Positions 47,045-56,189 of a DNA stretch of 64,000 nucleotides are shown piece after piece. Each line of letters starts with the position of its first letter. The first letter of the stretch is position 1. A program made the position numbers and the translations under genes. The DNA is taken from the NCBI GenBank assembly GCA_025548565.1, contig JAJLPB010000003.1:124001-188000 (forward strand). The letters run 5' to 3'. The stretch is from Rugamonas sp. A1-17. GTDB taxonomy: Bacteria > Pseudomonadota > Gammaproteobacteria > Burkholderiales > Burkholderiaceae_D. The notes beneath the pieces are model-generated. The model was not told the origin of the DNA. It saw only the letters and a list, made by a program, of their open reading frames with translations, and ran no database searches.

Positions 47045-48508
47045 TTATTTCTTGGCCAGTTCCTTCTTGATGGCCAGATCCTTCTTGACCTCGACCTCCG
47101 CCTTCACCACGGTGGTCTCGGGCTTGGCCAGCTGCACCGGCAACCCTTTCAGGTGGTTGAGCGCCTGGGCCAGCTGGAAATCGTCGGCGCTGCCGTATTC
47201 GAGCGGCTTGCGTTTCTTCTCCAGCGCCACGATGCGCAGCTGTTCTTCCAGCTCGTCGCGCTTGTTCTTGGCGATTTCCTGGTCGCGGTCGTTGCTCAGG
47301 TGCTTGTCGAGGTCGGCCTCGCGGGTGCGCAGCGCGTTCAGGCCGTCGCCGTCTGCGTTCTCGTCCACCGCCAGGTCGGGCACGATGCCCTTGGCCTGGA
47401 TCGAGCGGCCGTTCGGCGTGTAGTAGCGCGCCGTGGTCAGCTTGACGGCGGTGTCGGCGGTCAGCTGGCGGATGGTCTGCACTGAACCCTTGCCGAAGGT
47501 CTGGGTGCCGACGATGTCGGCCCGCTTGTAATCCTGCAGCGCACCGGCGACGATTTCCGACGCCGAGGCCGAACCGGTGTTGACCAGCACGACCATCGGC
47601 ACCTGCTTGACCGCGGCCGGCAGCTTGGACAGCGCGTCGCCGTCGTTGCGCAGCGCGTAGTATTCGGGACGACCGTAGAAGATCTGCTTGGAGTCCGGCA
47701 GCTGGCCGTTGGTCGAGACAATGGCCGCGTCCTTGGGCAGGAAGGCGGCCGCCACGCCGATCGCGCCTTGCAGCACGCCGCCCGGATCGTTGCGCAGGTC
47801 CAGCACCAGGCCCTTGATGTTCGGGTCCTGTTTATACAGTTCGACAATCTTGGCGGCCAGGTCGTCGACGGTCGGCTCCTGGAACTGCGAGATGCGCAGC
47901 CATGCATAGCCGGGTTCGACAATCTTGCCCTTGACGCTCTTCTGGTGGATCTCCTCGCGCGTGATGTTGAACACCAGCGGCTCGGCCTCGCCCTTGCGCA
48001 GGACCGTCATGCTGACCTTGGTGTGCGGCTCGCCGCGCATCTTCTTGATCGACTCATCCAGGCTCAGGCCCTTGACCGGCGTGCTGTCCAGGCGCGAGAT
48101 CAGATCGCCGGCCTTGATACCGGCGCGCCAGGCCGGCGAGTCCTCGATCGGCGCGACGATCTTGATATAGCCGTCCTCGCTCTGGCCGATCTCGATGCCC
48201 AGGCCGACGAACTTGCCCTGCGAACCTTCACGCAGTTCGGCGTAGGCTTTCTTGTCCAGATAGGCGGAGTGCGGGTCCAGCGAGGCGACCATGCCGGAGA
48301 TGGCTTCGGTCAGCAGCTTCTTGTCCTCGACCTTTTCGACGTAGTCTGATTTGATCAGGCCGAACACGTCGGCCAGCTGGCGCAGCTCCTCCAGCGGCAG
48401 TGGCGGGTCCACCGGCTTTTGCGCCATGGCGGAAAACTGCAGCGAGATCGCGATGCCGGCCACCACGCCCAGCCCGACCAATCCAGAATTCTTTAATTTC
48501 TTGCCCAT
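47045..48508 (-). CDS. ctpA: Carboxy-terminal processing protease (S41)
   Basis: 487 residues. An N-terminal signal or anchor segment (LVGLGVVAGIAISLQFSAMA) is followed by a helical region, a PDZ domain (GIEIGQSEDGYIKIVAPIEDSPAWRAGIKAGD) and the S41 catalytic core. The nucleophile Ser is in LVNTGSASASEIVAG and the Lys in TFGKGSVQTIRQL. The Lys/Glu-rich C-terminus is extended. It acts in the periplasm on protein C-termini. It is monocistronic, with its own terminator at 46992-47022. Confidence 0.94.
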   Translation of the reverse strand: MGKKLKNSGLVGLGVVAGIAISLQFSAMAQKPVDPPLPLEELRQLADVFGLIKSDYVEKVEDKKLLTEAISGMVASLDPHSAYLDKKAYAELREGSQGKFVGLGIEIGQSEDGYIKIVAPIEDSPAWRAGIKAGDLISRLDSTPVKGLSLDESIKKMRGEPHTKVSMTVLRKGEAEPLVFNITREEIHQKSVKGKIVEPGYAWLRISQFQEPTVDDLAAKIVELYKQDPNIKGLVLDLRNDPGGVLQGAIGVAAAFLPKDAAIVSTNGQLPDSKQIFYGRPEYYALRNDGDALSKLPAAVKQVPMVVLVNTGSASASEIVAGALQDYKRADIVGTQTFGKGSVQTIRQLTADTAVKLTTARYYTPNGRSIQAKGIVPDLAVDENADGDGLNALRTREADLDKHLSNDRDQEIAKNKRDELEEQLRIVALEKKRKPLEYGSADDFQLAQALNHLKGLPVQLAKPETTVVKAEVEVKKDLAIKKELAKK

Positions 48509-48742
48509 GTTTCACCTATCGAACTGTTGCCGGCAGCCGTCGCCGGCGGGCCATCCCGCCTCAACGCGCTTGAGTCGAGTATAAACCTGATTCTCGGCAA
48601 ACATGGTAGCCATCGCGAAATGATTTATACCTTTACGAGAATTTACAACGCCTGGCGTTGACATTTGAAGCACACCAGCGCCCGCTTGGCGGTACGTCAA
48701 TTTTGCTGTTTTGTACGCAGTGTATCCATCACGCTCACGACC

Positions 48743-48757
48743 GTAAGCAATTGTAAG
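48743..48757 (+). promoter_or_regulatory. CpxR-like box upstream of the Spy/CpxP-like gene
   Basis: GTAAG-CAATT-GTAAG resembles the CpxR consensus GTAAA-N5-GTAAA, with G for A at the last position of each half. A third GTAAC follows at 48765. It lies about 30 bp before a possible -10 (TACACT, 48786-48791). The target gene's relatives (spy, cpxP) are Cpx-regulated in enterobacteria. Confidence 0.45.
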
Positions 48758-48826
48758 AAGTCCTGTAACGGCGGGAGGCGCGACCTACACTGAACTCGTA
48801 ATTCTCTCTACCCTGAAGTGGTTTTC

Positions 48827-48855
48827 GCCTGCGCCCCAAGCGCAGGCTTTTTTTT
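48827..48855 (+). terminator. Promoter-proximal terminator (possible attenuator) before the Spy-like gene
   Basis: GCCTGCGC and GCGCAGGC form a perfect 8-bp stem with a 5-nt loop, followed by eight T. It ends only 15 bp before the ATG at 48871, with the ribosome site GGAG lying after the T-run. It would end transcripts from the upstream promoter after roughly 50-60 nt unless antitermination occurs, or it may release a small RNA. Confidence 0.75.
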
Positions 48856-48870
48856 ATCTACGGAGCCGAC

Positions 48871-49455
48871 ATGCGTCTTAACTTCTCTTTCACGTTGCAG
48901 CGCCTGGCCGTCGCGCTGGCGCTGAGTGCGGCCCTGCTGCCGGCCCACGCGGTGCCTGTCATGGACATCCGCGCCGAGGACATGCTGCCGATGGCGGCCG
49001 AGCTGAAAAAATCGCTCAACCTCAACGCCAACCAGCAGATCCTGTGGCAGCAGACCGAAACCAAGACCCGCAACCTGCTGCGCGAGCGCCAGACCCGCCG
49101 CGAGCGCCTGCAGGCCGCCACGCTGGCCGGCGTGCAGGGCGCCAACGTCGAGTTGCGCGACCTGGCCAAGGCGGTGGACGAGGAGACCACCGCCAGCGCG
49201 CTGGAAGAAAAGCTGCTGCGCGAATGGTGGCTGACCGTCAACGATGCCCTGAATGAAACGCAGCGCCAGGCGGTGGTGCAACTGGTGGCCGAGCAACTGC
49301 AGCGCGTGCCGGACTCGGGCGCCCACAACGGCGCCATGCCGCACAAGCAGGAAGGCGGCGAGCAGCATCGCGGCGGCCGCAAGGGCGGCATGGGTGGCAT
49401 GGGCGGCAGCATTGGCGGACCGGGCGGCGCCAGCATCAGCCTGCCGGGCGGCTAA
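48871..49455 (+). CDS. Spy/CpxP-like periplasmic protein with Gly-rich tail
   Basis: 194 residues with a signal peptide (LAVALALSAALLPAHA). The mature part is helical and rich in Gln, Glu and Arg. It contains two LTxxQ-type segments: LNLNANQQILWQQ and LNETQRQAVVQLV. The family acts as a periplasmic chaperone or an inhibitor of envelope stress kinases. The last 35 residues are His/Gly-rich (GGRKGGMGGMGGSIGG) and may bind metal or be disordered. ATG-48871 has GGAG 5 nt upstream. Upstream sit a CpxR-like box and a terminator-like hairpin. Confidence 0.75.
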   Translation: MRLNFSFTLQRLAVALALSAALLPAHAVPVMDIRAEDMLPMAAELKKSLNLNANQQILWQQTETKTRNLLRERQTRRERLQAATLAGVQGANVELRDLAKAVDEETTASALEEKLLREWWLTVNDALNETQRQAVVQLVAEQLQRVPDSGAHNGAMPHKQEGGEQHRGGRKGGMGGMGGSIGGPGGASISLPGG

Positions 49456-49459
49456 GCCA

Positions 49460-49493
49460 CGTCGTTCCCGCGCAGGCGGGAACCCATGCTGAG
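49460..49493. repeat. REP-like palindrome
   Basis: CGTCGTTCCCGCG-CAG-GCGGGAAC followed by CCATGCTGAG is the same element as the left half of the pair at 19046. It lies 4 bp after the Spy-like stop. It has no T-run but could stabilise or end the mRNA. Confidence 0.7.
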
Positions 49494-49633
49494 CCTCCGC
49501 TCCGGCGAAGTATGGAAGGAATTCAGGCAATGACAGCGGTCGGATGGCGGCGGCCGGGCCGGTGTGTATCGTAAAGTAAAAATCGGCCACCGGCCCATTT
49601 GGCAAGCAGGGCTGCCGGTAGAATGTGCAGCCT

Positions 49634-51847
49634 ATGAGCAAACTGATCTCCCTCGCCTGCCTTGCCCTGTTGGGCGTCTCCGAAGTCCACGCACAAACCG
49701 ACACCGCGCCCGCCAAGCCGGCGCTGGGGCCGGACGGCAAGCCGGTGCCGCAGGTCACCATCAGCGGCGGCCGCGCCAGCGACATGGACGAGCGCCGCAA
49801 CTCGGTGGCCGGCAAGCAGGTCTACGGCCGCGAGGAGCTCGACCGTAACGGCGACAGCAACCTCGGCGACGTCCTCAAGCGCCTGCCCGGTGTGACCCTC
49901 GGCGGCCGCCCCGGCCGTGGCGGCGACGTCCGCATGCGCGGCATGGGCAGCGGCTACACGCAGGTGCTGCTGAACGGCGAACGGCCGCCGGCCGGCTTCT
50001 CGATGGAATCGCTGTCGCCCGACCAGGTCGAGCGCATCGAGGTGATGCGCGGTCCGGTCGCCGAGCACAGCACGCGCGCCATCGCCGGCACCATCAACAT
50101 CATCCTGCGCGACGGCTACCAGCAGAAGGACAAGCAGCTCAAGCTCACCGACAACATCGAGCAGGGCCGCCACGCGCCCAACGTCTCGCTGACGGTGCCC
50201 GGCAAGACGGGCAGCCTGACCTGGCTGCTGACCGGCTCGGTCTTTGAAAACCGCCAGCACGACCAGACCGAAACCACCAACCGCGACACCCGCGACGACG
50301 GCGTGGTGCTCAAGGACCAGAACGTGCTCGACCAGACCAAGCGCACCTCGCGCGGTCTGCACCTGACGCCGCGCCTGTCGTACAAGTTCGACAATGGCGA
50401 CACGCTGAACTTCCAGCCCTTCCTGATGGTCAACCGCAGCGACAGCAACGCGCGCAGCGACCTGGCGCAGAACTTGGGCCTGGTGCCGCCGGCCCTGCAG
50501 CAGCCGCCCGAATACAACCTGGCGCTGACCGGCAGCCATGCGGAATCGACCTTCCTGCGCGGCTTCGGCAACTGGGTGCACAAGCTGGCGGGCGCGTCCA
50601 AGCTGGACGTCAAGTTCGGCTTCGGCGCCGGCCACAGCGACAGCGACTCGCTGCGCTACCAGTACGACAACGCCGGCAACCTGCTGCAGCGCTACACCGA
50701 CGACGCCACCGTGCGCGACCGCAGCGCCAGCACCGGCGGCAAGTACACCACGCCGATCGGCAAGCAGCACGCGCTGGCGGCCGGCTGGGATATCGAGCTG
50801 GGCCACCGCGTCGAGACCAAGACCTCGCTGGACAAGAACGGCGTTACGCAGTTCGGCGATTCCGGCGACAACCTGAGCGCCGACACCCGCCGCCTGGCCG
50901 TGTTCGCGCAGGACGAGTGGGACATCAGCAAGCAATGGTCGGGCTACGCCGGCCTGCGCTGGGAAGGCATCCGCACCACCAGCAGTCGCGCCGGCCAGGA
51001 CATCAGCAACACCAGCAGCGTGCTGAGCCCGTTGCTGCACGGCGTCTACCGCATTCCCGGCCACGACAAGGACCAGGTCCGCGCCAGCCTGACCAAGAGC
51101 TACAAGGCCGCCAACATCCAGGACCTGATCGCCTTGCCGTCGCTGTCGCGGCTGAACAGCGCCACCCGGCCCGACCGCACCGGCAACCCCGACCTGAAGC
51201 CCGAGCTGGCGACCGGCCTCGACTTCGCGTACGAGCACTACGTGGGCAGCGCCGGCATCCTCTCGGCGGGCGGCTTCGTGCGCGACATCAAGGACCTGAT
51301 CCGCCGCGAACTGACCCTGCAGAACACGCCGACCGGTCCGCGCTGGGTGTCGACGCCGGCCAACATCGGCCACGCGCGCACCAGGGGCATCGAGCTGGAG
51401 GCCAAGCTGCAGCTGCAGCAGCTGATCGCGGGCGGCCCGGCGATCGACTTGCGTTCCAACTACAGCCGCTTCTGGTCCAGCGTGGACGGCATCCCCGGCC
51501 CCGACAACCGGCTCGACGCGCAACCGAAGCAGACCGCCAACGCCGGCCTGGACTGGCGCCTGAAGCCGGTGCCGCTGACCCTGGGCGCCAGCCTGAACTG
51601 GACGCCCGCCACCATCATCCAGAGCAGCGTCGAGCAGGTGGTGGCCACCAGCCGCAAGCGCTCGTTCGACGCCTACGGGCTGTGGAAGTTCAACGCGCGC
51701 AACCAGGTCCGCATTTCTGCAAATAATTTGATGGCGGAAGACGCTCTCGGTAGTAATATCGTGACCGCCAACGGCCTGGCACAACTGGCCAACACGACCA
51801 ACCAGACTTACGTGGTCTGGAGCGTCAAATACGAAATGAAATTCTGA
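49634..51847 (+). CDS. TonB-dependent outer-membrane receptor
   Basis: 737 residues. A signal peptide (LISLACLALLGVSEVHA) is followed by a plug domain with QVTISGGRASDMDERRNSVAG (TonB-box-like region) and GDVLKRLPGVTLGG, RGMGSGYTQVLLNGERPP and VERIEVMRGP. A 22-strand beta-barrel follows, ending in Phe (YEMKF). The ligand is unknown. It lies 16 bp upstream of the first of three M13 metallopeptidases, and cotranscription suggests peptide or protein uptake and processing. ATG-49634 is chosen; a candidate -10, TAGAAT, is at 49619-49624, so the leader would be very short. An in-frame GTG at 49625 is also possible. Confidence 0.9.
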   Translation: MSKLISLACLALLGVSEVHAQTDTAPAKPALGPDGKPVPQVTISGGRASDMDERRNSVAGKQVYGREELDRNGDSNLGDVLKRLPGVTLGGRPGRGGDVRMRGMGSGYTQVLLNGERPPAGFSMESLSPDQVERIEVMRGPVAEHSTRAIAGTINIILRDGYQQKDKQLKLTDNIEQGRHAPNVSLTVPGKTGSLTWLLTGSVFENRQHDQTETTNRDTRDDGVVLKDQNVLDQTKRTSRGLHLTPRLSYKFDNGDTLNFQPFLMVNRSDSNARSDLAQNLGLVPPALQQPPEYNLALTGSHAESTFLRGFGNWVHKLAGASKLDVKFGFGAGHSDSDSLRYQYDNAGNLLQRYTDDATVRDRSASTGGKYTTPIGKQHALAAGWDIELGHRVETKTSLDKNGVTQFGDSGDNLSADTRRLAVFAQDEWDISKQWSGYAGLRWEGIRTTSSRAGQDISNTSSVLSPLLHGVYRIPGHDKDQVRASLTKSYKAANIQDLIALPSLSRLNSATRPDRTGNPDLKPELATGLDFAYEHYVGSAGILSAGGFVRDIKDLIRRELTLQNTPTGPRWVSTPANIGHARTRGIELEAKLQLQQLIAGGPAIDLRSNYSRFWSSVDGIPGPDNRLDAQPKQTANAGLDWRLKPVPLTLGASLNWTPATIIQSSVEQVVATSRKRSFDAYGLWKFNARNQVRISANNLMAEDALGSNIVTANGLAQLANTTNQTYVVWSVKYEMKF

Positions 51848-51863
51848 CCAAGAAGGAAACGCA

Positions 51864-53894
51864 GTGAAACGATACGTGCTGAGCGCGCTGGCCCTGAGCC
51901 TGATGAGCGCCCTTGCCGGCGCCGCCGACACCGCCCCGGTGTCCGGCATCGACACCCAATACATCGACGCCGGCGTGCGTCCGCAGGACGACTTCTACCG
52001 TTACCTGAACGGCGGCTGGCTGAAGACCGCGCAGATCCCGGAAGACAAGTCCAGCTGGGGCACCTTCGCCAAGCTGCGCGACGACGTGCTGCCGCAGCTG
52101 CGCGCCATCATCGAAGCGGCCGAGGCCGACAAGACCCGCAAGGCCGGCAGCGACGCCCAGAAGATCGGTGACATGTACGCCAGCTTCATGGACGAGAAGA
52201 AGCTGGAGTCGCTGGGCGTGAAGCCGCTGGCGGGCGAGCTCAACCGCATCCGCGCCATCAAGGACAAGAAAGCCTTCCCGATGCTGATCGCGCACCTGGG
52301 CGAGATCGGCGTCAGCGCGCCGTACGGCCTGTACGTGAGCCAGGACGCGCGCGAATCGACCAGGTACGCGGTCGGCATCTCGCAAAGCGGCCTGGGCCTG
52401 CCGGACCGCGACTACTACCTGAAGAAGGACGATGCCAAGCTGGCCGGCACGCTGGTCAAATACGAAGCGCACGTGGCCAGGATCCTGGCGCTGGGCGGCG
52501 ACAAGCACGCCGCCGCCAGCGCCAAGGCCGTGGTCGCGCTGGAGACCGCGCTGGCCGAGGCGCAGTGGACCAAGGTCGAGAACCGCGATCCGGTCAAGCG
52601 CTACAACAAGATGCCGATCGCCAAACTGGCCGAGCTGGCGCCGGGCTACGACTGGCAGCACGCGCTGGCGGCGGCCGGCGTGGCGAACAAGGTCGACTAC
52701 GTCATCGTCAACCAGCCGAGCTACCTGGGCGGCTTTAACGCCGTGCTGGACAAGACCGACCTGGCGGCCTGGAAATCCTACTTCGAATGGCAGCTGCTGC
52801 GCCGCGCCTCGCCCTACCTGTCGAAGGACTTCGCCGACGCCCACTTCGATTTCTACAGCACCGTGCTGACCGGCGTGGCCGTCAAGCCGCCGCGCTGGAA
52901 ATCGGCGGTGGGCCTGGTGGAAAACAGCCTGGGCGAAGTGCTGGGCAAGCTGTACGTGGGCCAGTACTTCCCGCCCGAGCGCAAGGCGCGCATGGAAGAG
53001 CTGGTCAAGAACCTGCTGGCCTCGTATAAGAGCAGCATCGACACGCTGGACTGGATGAGCCCGGAAACCAAGCGGGAGGCGCAAGCCAAGCTGGCCAAGT
53101 TCACGCCCAAGATCGGCTACCCGAACAAATGGCGCGACTACTCGTCGCTGGCCATCGTCAAGGGCGACCTGGTGGGCAATGCCATGCGCGCGTCGGTGTT
53201 CAGCCACCAGCGCATGATCAACAAGCTGGGCAAGCCGGTCGACCGCGAAGAGTGGGGCATGACGCCGCAGACCATCAACGCCTATTACAACGCGACGATG
53301 AACGAGATCGTGTTCCCGGCCGCCATCCTGCAGCCGCCGTTCTTCGACGCCAGGGCCGACGACGCCGTCAACTACGGCGCCATCGGCGCGGTGATCGGCC
53401 ATGAAATCAGCCACGGCTTCGACGACAAGGGCAGCCAGTCGGACGGCGACGGCAACCTGCGCGACTGGTGGACCAAGGAAGACCGCGCCAACTTCAAGGC
53501 CAAGGCCGACGCCCTGGTCAAGCAGTACGACGGCTACAGCCCGATCAAGGGCTACCACGTCAACGGCGCGCTGACGCTGGGCGAGAACATCGCCGACAAC
53601 AGCGGCGTGGCGATCGCCTACAAGGCCTACAAGCTGTCGCTGGGCGGCAAGGAGGCGCCGGTGATCGACGGCCTGACCGGCGACCAGCGCTTCTACATGG
53701 GCTTTGCGCAGGTATGGCGCAGCAAGACGCGCGACGAACAGCAGATCATGCTGATCAAGACTGATCCGCACTCGCCGGGCCAGTTCCGCGCCAACGGCAC
53801 CATGGTCAACCAGCCGGGCTTCTACGAAGCCTTCGGCGTCAAGCCGGGCGACCAGATGTATGTTGCGCCGGAACAGCGCGTGATCATCTGGTAA
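51864..53894 (+). CDS. M13-family (neprilysin-like) zinc metallopeptidase, copy 1
   Basis: 676 residues from GTG with AAGGAAA upstream. The signal peptide is VLSALALSLMSALAGA, giving a periplasmic or secreted enzyme. The zinc site is HEISH (His513-His517) with the third ligand in GENIADNSG (Glu574). NAYYN and QLRAIIEAAE are family blocks. M13 enzymes cleave short peptides on the amino side of hydrophobic residues. It is followed by a strong terminator and a 38-bp inverted repeat, then a paralogue. The three copies share most motifs and arose by tandem duplication. Confidence 0.95.
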   Translation: MKRYVLSALALSLMSALAGAADTAPVSGIDTQYIDAGVRPQDDFYRYLNGGWLKTAQIPEDKSSWGTFAKLRDDVLPQLRAIIEAAEADKTRKAGSDAQKIGDMYASFMDEKKLESLGVKPLAGELNRIRAIKDKKAFPMLIAHLGEIGVSAPYGLYVSQDARESTRYAVGISQSGLGLPDRDYYLKKDDAKLAGTLVKYEAHVARILALGGDKHAAASAKAVVALETALAEAQWTKVENRDPVKRYNKMPIAKLAELAPGYDWQHALAAAGVANKVDYVIVNQPSYLGGFNAVLDKTDLAAWKSYFEWQLLRRASPYLSKDFADAHFDFYSTVLTGVAVKPPRWKSAVGLVENSLGEVLGKLYVGQYFPPERKARMEELVKNLLASYKSSIDTLDWMSPETKREAQAKLAKFTPKIGYPNKWRDYSSLAIVKGDLVGNAMRASVFSHQRMINKLGKPVDREEWGMTPQTINAYYNATMNEIVFPAAILQPPFFDARADDAVNYGAIGAVIGHEISHGFDDKGSQSDGDGNLRDWWTKEDRANFKAKADALVKQYDGYSPIKGYHVNGALTLGENIADNSGVAIAYKAYKLSLGGKEAPVIDGLTGDQRFYMGFAQVWRSKTRDEQQIMLIKTDPHSPGQFRANGTMVNQPGFYEAFGVKPGDQMYVAPEQRVIIW

Positions 53895-53920
53895 GCGCTT
53901 AACCGCCAGGAAAAGTACAC

Positions 53921-53947
53921 AAAAAGGCCACCCGGTGTGGCCTTTTT
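53921..53947 (+). terminator. Rho-independent terminator after M13 copy 1
   Basis: AAAAAGGCCAC and GTGGCCTTTTT form an 11-bp perfect stem with a 5-nt loop. The arms supply the T-run. It probably separates copy 1 from copy 2 transcriptionally. Confidence 0.9.
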
Positions 53948-53965
53948 GCTATCGTTGCACAACTT

Positions 53966-54050
53966 GGGGTCAAGTCTGACATTCGGACACGAGCTCTGCT
54001 GTACGCGCCGTCTACAGCAGAGCTCGTGTCCGAATGTCAGACTTGACCCC
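53966..54050. repeat. Long perfect inverted repeat (38-bp arms, 9-nt loop)
   Basis: The arms 53966-54003 and 54013-54050 are exact reverse complements. The arms start GGGGTCAAGTCTGACATTCG. The element lies between the copy 1 terminator and the copy 2 ribosome site. It has no T-run, so it is not a simple terminator. It resembles palindromic REP/BIME-like units mobilised by REP-associated transposases; that identity is inferred. Confidence 0.85.
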
Positions 54051-54073
54051 ACCCCCTTACAGGAGAGAGAGCC

Positions 54074-56101
54074 TTGAAAGCACAGCTGTTAAGCGCGCTG
54101 ATGCTGGCGCTGCTGGCTTCGGCCGGCGTCCAGGCGCAGCAAAAGAGTTCGGGCATCGAGATGGACGGGATCAACGCCGCGGTTCGCCCGCAGGACGATT
54201 TCTTCCTCAACCTGAACGGCAGGTGGCTGGCCAGGACTGAAATCCCGGCCGACAAGTCGAGCTGGGGAGCGTTTGAGAAACTCGATGACGACATCAAGCC
54301 GCAACTGCGCGCGATCATCGAGGCCGCCGCCGCCGATCCGGATAAGGCGCCCGGCTCGGATGCGCAGCGCATCGACGATTTCTTCGCCAGCTATATGGAC
54401 GAGGCCAGGCTGGAACAGCTGGGATTGACGCCGTTGCGCGCCGACCTGGACCGCGTGGCCGCGCTCAGGGACAAGAAGGACATCCCGGCCCTGATCGCGC
54501 ACTTCAACCGCTACGGCGTGACCGCGCCCTACAGCTTCGCCATCCACCAGGACAACAAGGACTCGACCAAATACGTGGCCGACATCGTGCAGGACGGCCT
54601 GAGCCTGCCCGACCGCGACTACTACCTGAAAAAGTCGGACAAGAAGATGGCCGACACGCTGGCCAGGTACCAGCGGCACGTGACCAAAATGCTGACCCTG
54701 GCCGGCAACGCCGACCCGGCGGCCGACGCCCGGGCCATCGTGGCGCTGGAGACCGCGCTGGCCAGGATCCAGTGGACCAATGTCGCGCTGCGCGACCCGC
54801 TCAAGGCCTACAACAAGGTGCCGCTGGCCAGGCTGGCCAAGCTGGCGCCGGGCTACGACTGGACCACCTGGCTCAACGACACCGGCATCGCCGGCAAGGT
54901 CGACTACGTCATCGTCAGCCAGCCCAGCTTCGTCACCGGCTTCAACAACTTGCTCGACAAGACTCCGCTGGCCACCTGGCGGGCCTGGTTCCGCTGGCAG
55001 GTGATCCACGCCAGCGCGCCCTACCTGTCGAAGGATTTCGTGCTGGAGAACTTCGCTTTCTACGGCACCGTGCTGGGCGACATCAAGGAACAGGAGCCGC
55101 GCTGGAAGCGCGCGGTCAACGCCACCGACGGCGCGCTGGGCGAGAGCCTGGGCAAGCTGTACGTGGAGCGCCACTTCCCGGCCGAGCGCAAGGCGCGCAT
55201 GGGGGCGCTGGTCAACAACCTGCTGGCGGCCTTCAAGCAGAGCATCGAATCGCTTGACTGGATGGGCCCGGCCACCAAGGCACAGGCGCAGGCCAAGCTG
55301 GCCAAGTTCAGGGTCAAGGTCGGCTATCCGGACAAGTGGCGCGATTACTCGCCGCTGGTGGTGATCAGGGATGACCTGGTGGGCAATATCCAGCGCTCGC
55401 GCGAGTTCGACTACAACAAGGAAGTGAACAAGCTCGGCAAGCCCGTCGACCGCGACGAATGGAGCATGACGCCGCAGACCATCAACGCCTACTACAACCC
55501 GGAGCTGAACGAGATCGTGTTTCCGGCCGCCATCCTGCAGCCGCCGATCTTCAACGCCGACGCCGACGACGCCGTCAACTACGGCGCCATCGGCGCGGTG
55601 ATCGGCCACGAGATCAGCCACGGCTTCGACGACCAGGGCGCCCGCTACGACGGCGACGGCAACCTGCGCGACTGGTGGACCAAGGCCGACTACAAGAACT
55701 TCGCGGCCAGGAGCCGGATGCTGGTCAAGCAGTACAACGCCTTCAGCCCGCTCAAGGGCTACCACGTCAACGGCGAGCTGACCCTGGGCGAGAACATCGC
55801 CGACAACTCGGGCGCGGCGATCGCGCTCAAGGCTTACCTGATCTCGCTGCACGGCCAGCCGTCGCCGGTGATCGACGGCCTGACCGGCGAGCAGCGCTTC
55901 TTCATGGGCTTTGGCCAGGTATGGCGCAGCAAGATCCGCGAGGCCCAGCAAATCGTTTACCTTAAATCCGATCCGCACTCGCCGGACCAGTTCCGCGCCA
56001 ACGGCACGGTGCGCAATCAGCCTGATTTTTACAACGCTTTTGGCGTAAAACCCGGCGATAAAATGTATCTGGCGCCAAAAGACCGGGTCATCATGTGGTA
56101 A
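54074..56101 (+). CDS. M13-family zinc metallopeptidase, copy 2
   Basis: 675 residues from TTG with AGGAGAGAGA upstream. The signal peptide is LLSALMLALLASAGVQA. The zinc site HEISHGFDDQG and third-ligand motif GENIADNSGA are intact, and the other conserved blocks match copies 1 and 3. The non-ATG start resembles those of its neighbours (GTG in both). A 38-bp-armed inverted repeat sits just upstream, so its mRNA could be poorly translated or processed unless transcription begins after it. There are 88 bp and only a weak hairpin before copy 3. Confidence 0.94.
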   Translation: MKAQLLSALMLALLASAGVQAQQKSSGIEMDGINAAVRPQDDFFLNLNGRWLARTEIPADKSSWGAFEKLDDDIKPQLRAIIEAAAADPDKAPGSDAQRIDDFFASYMDEARLEQLGLTPLRADLDRVAALRDKKDIPALIAHFNRYGVTAPYSFAIHQDNKDSTKYVADIVQDGLSLPDRDYYLKKSDKKMADTLARYQRHVTKMLTLAGNADPAADARAIVALETALARIQWTNVALRDPLKAYNKVPLARLAKLAPGYDWTTWLNDTGIAGKVDYVIVSQPSFVTGFNNLLDKTPLATWRAWFRWQVIHASAPYLSKDFVLENFAFYGTVLGDIKEQEPRWKRAVNATDGALGESLGKLYVERHFPAERKARMGALVNNLLAAFKQSIESLDWMGPATKAQAQAKLAKFRVKVGYPDKWRDYSPLVVIRDDLVGNIQRSREFDYNKEVNKLGKPVDRDEWSMTPQTINAYYNPELNEIVFPAAILQPPIFNADADDAVNYGAIGAVIGHEISHGFDDQGARYDGDGNLRDWWTKADYKNFAARSRMLVKQYNAFSPLKGYHVNGELTLGENIADNSGAAIALKAYLISLHGQPSPVIDGLTGEQRFFMGFGQVWRSKIREAQQIVYLKSDPHSPDQFRANGTVRNQPDFYNAFGVKPGDKMYLAPKDRVIMW

Positions 56102-56189
56102 GCCTTTATGCCGCCGCGGCACTGTGATATAAAGCGCAACAGGGCCAAACACCGTGGGTTGGCCTTTATTCAATCAAGAGGATAATTTC

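Larger units (their letters stand above)
48509..48870. other. Intergenic region between ctpA and the Spy-like gene
   Basis: This 362-bp gap is the only one above 300 bp in the window. It carries the ctpA promoter on its left and the Spy-like control region on its right: a GTAAG-N5-GTAAG box (48743-48757), a possible -10 TACACT (48786-48791) and a terminator (48827-48855). No coding sequence is credible between 48509 and 48740; that part is AT-richer and otherwise featureless to my eye. Confidence 0.7.

Noticed and set aside
53966..54050. Inverted repeat as a rho-independent terminator
   Set aside because: No T-run follows either arm, and a separate good terminator already lies at 53921-53947.
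56143..56164. Terminator between M13 copies 2 and 3
   Set aside because: The GGCCAA/TTGGCC stem is only about six pairs with a long loop and a poor T-run, so it is not listed as a feature.
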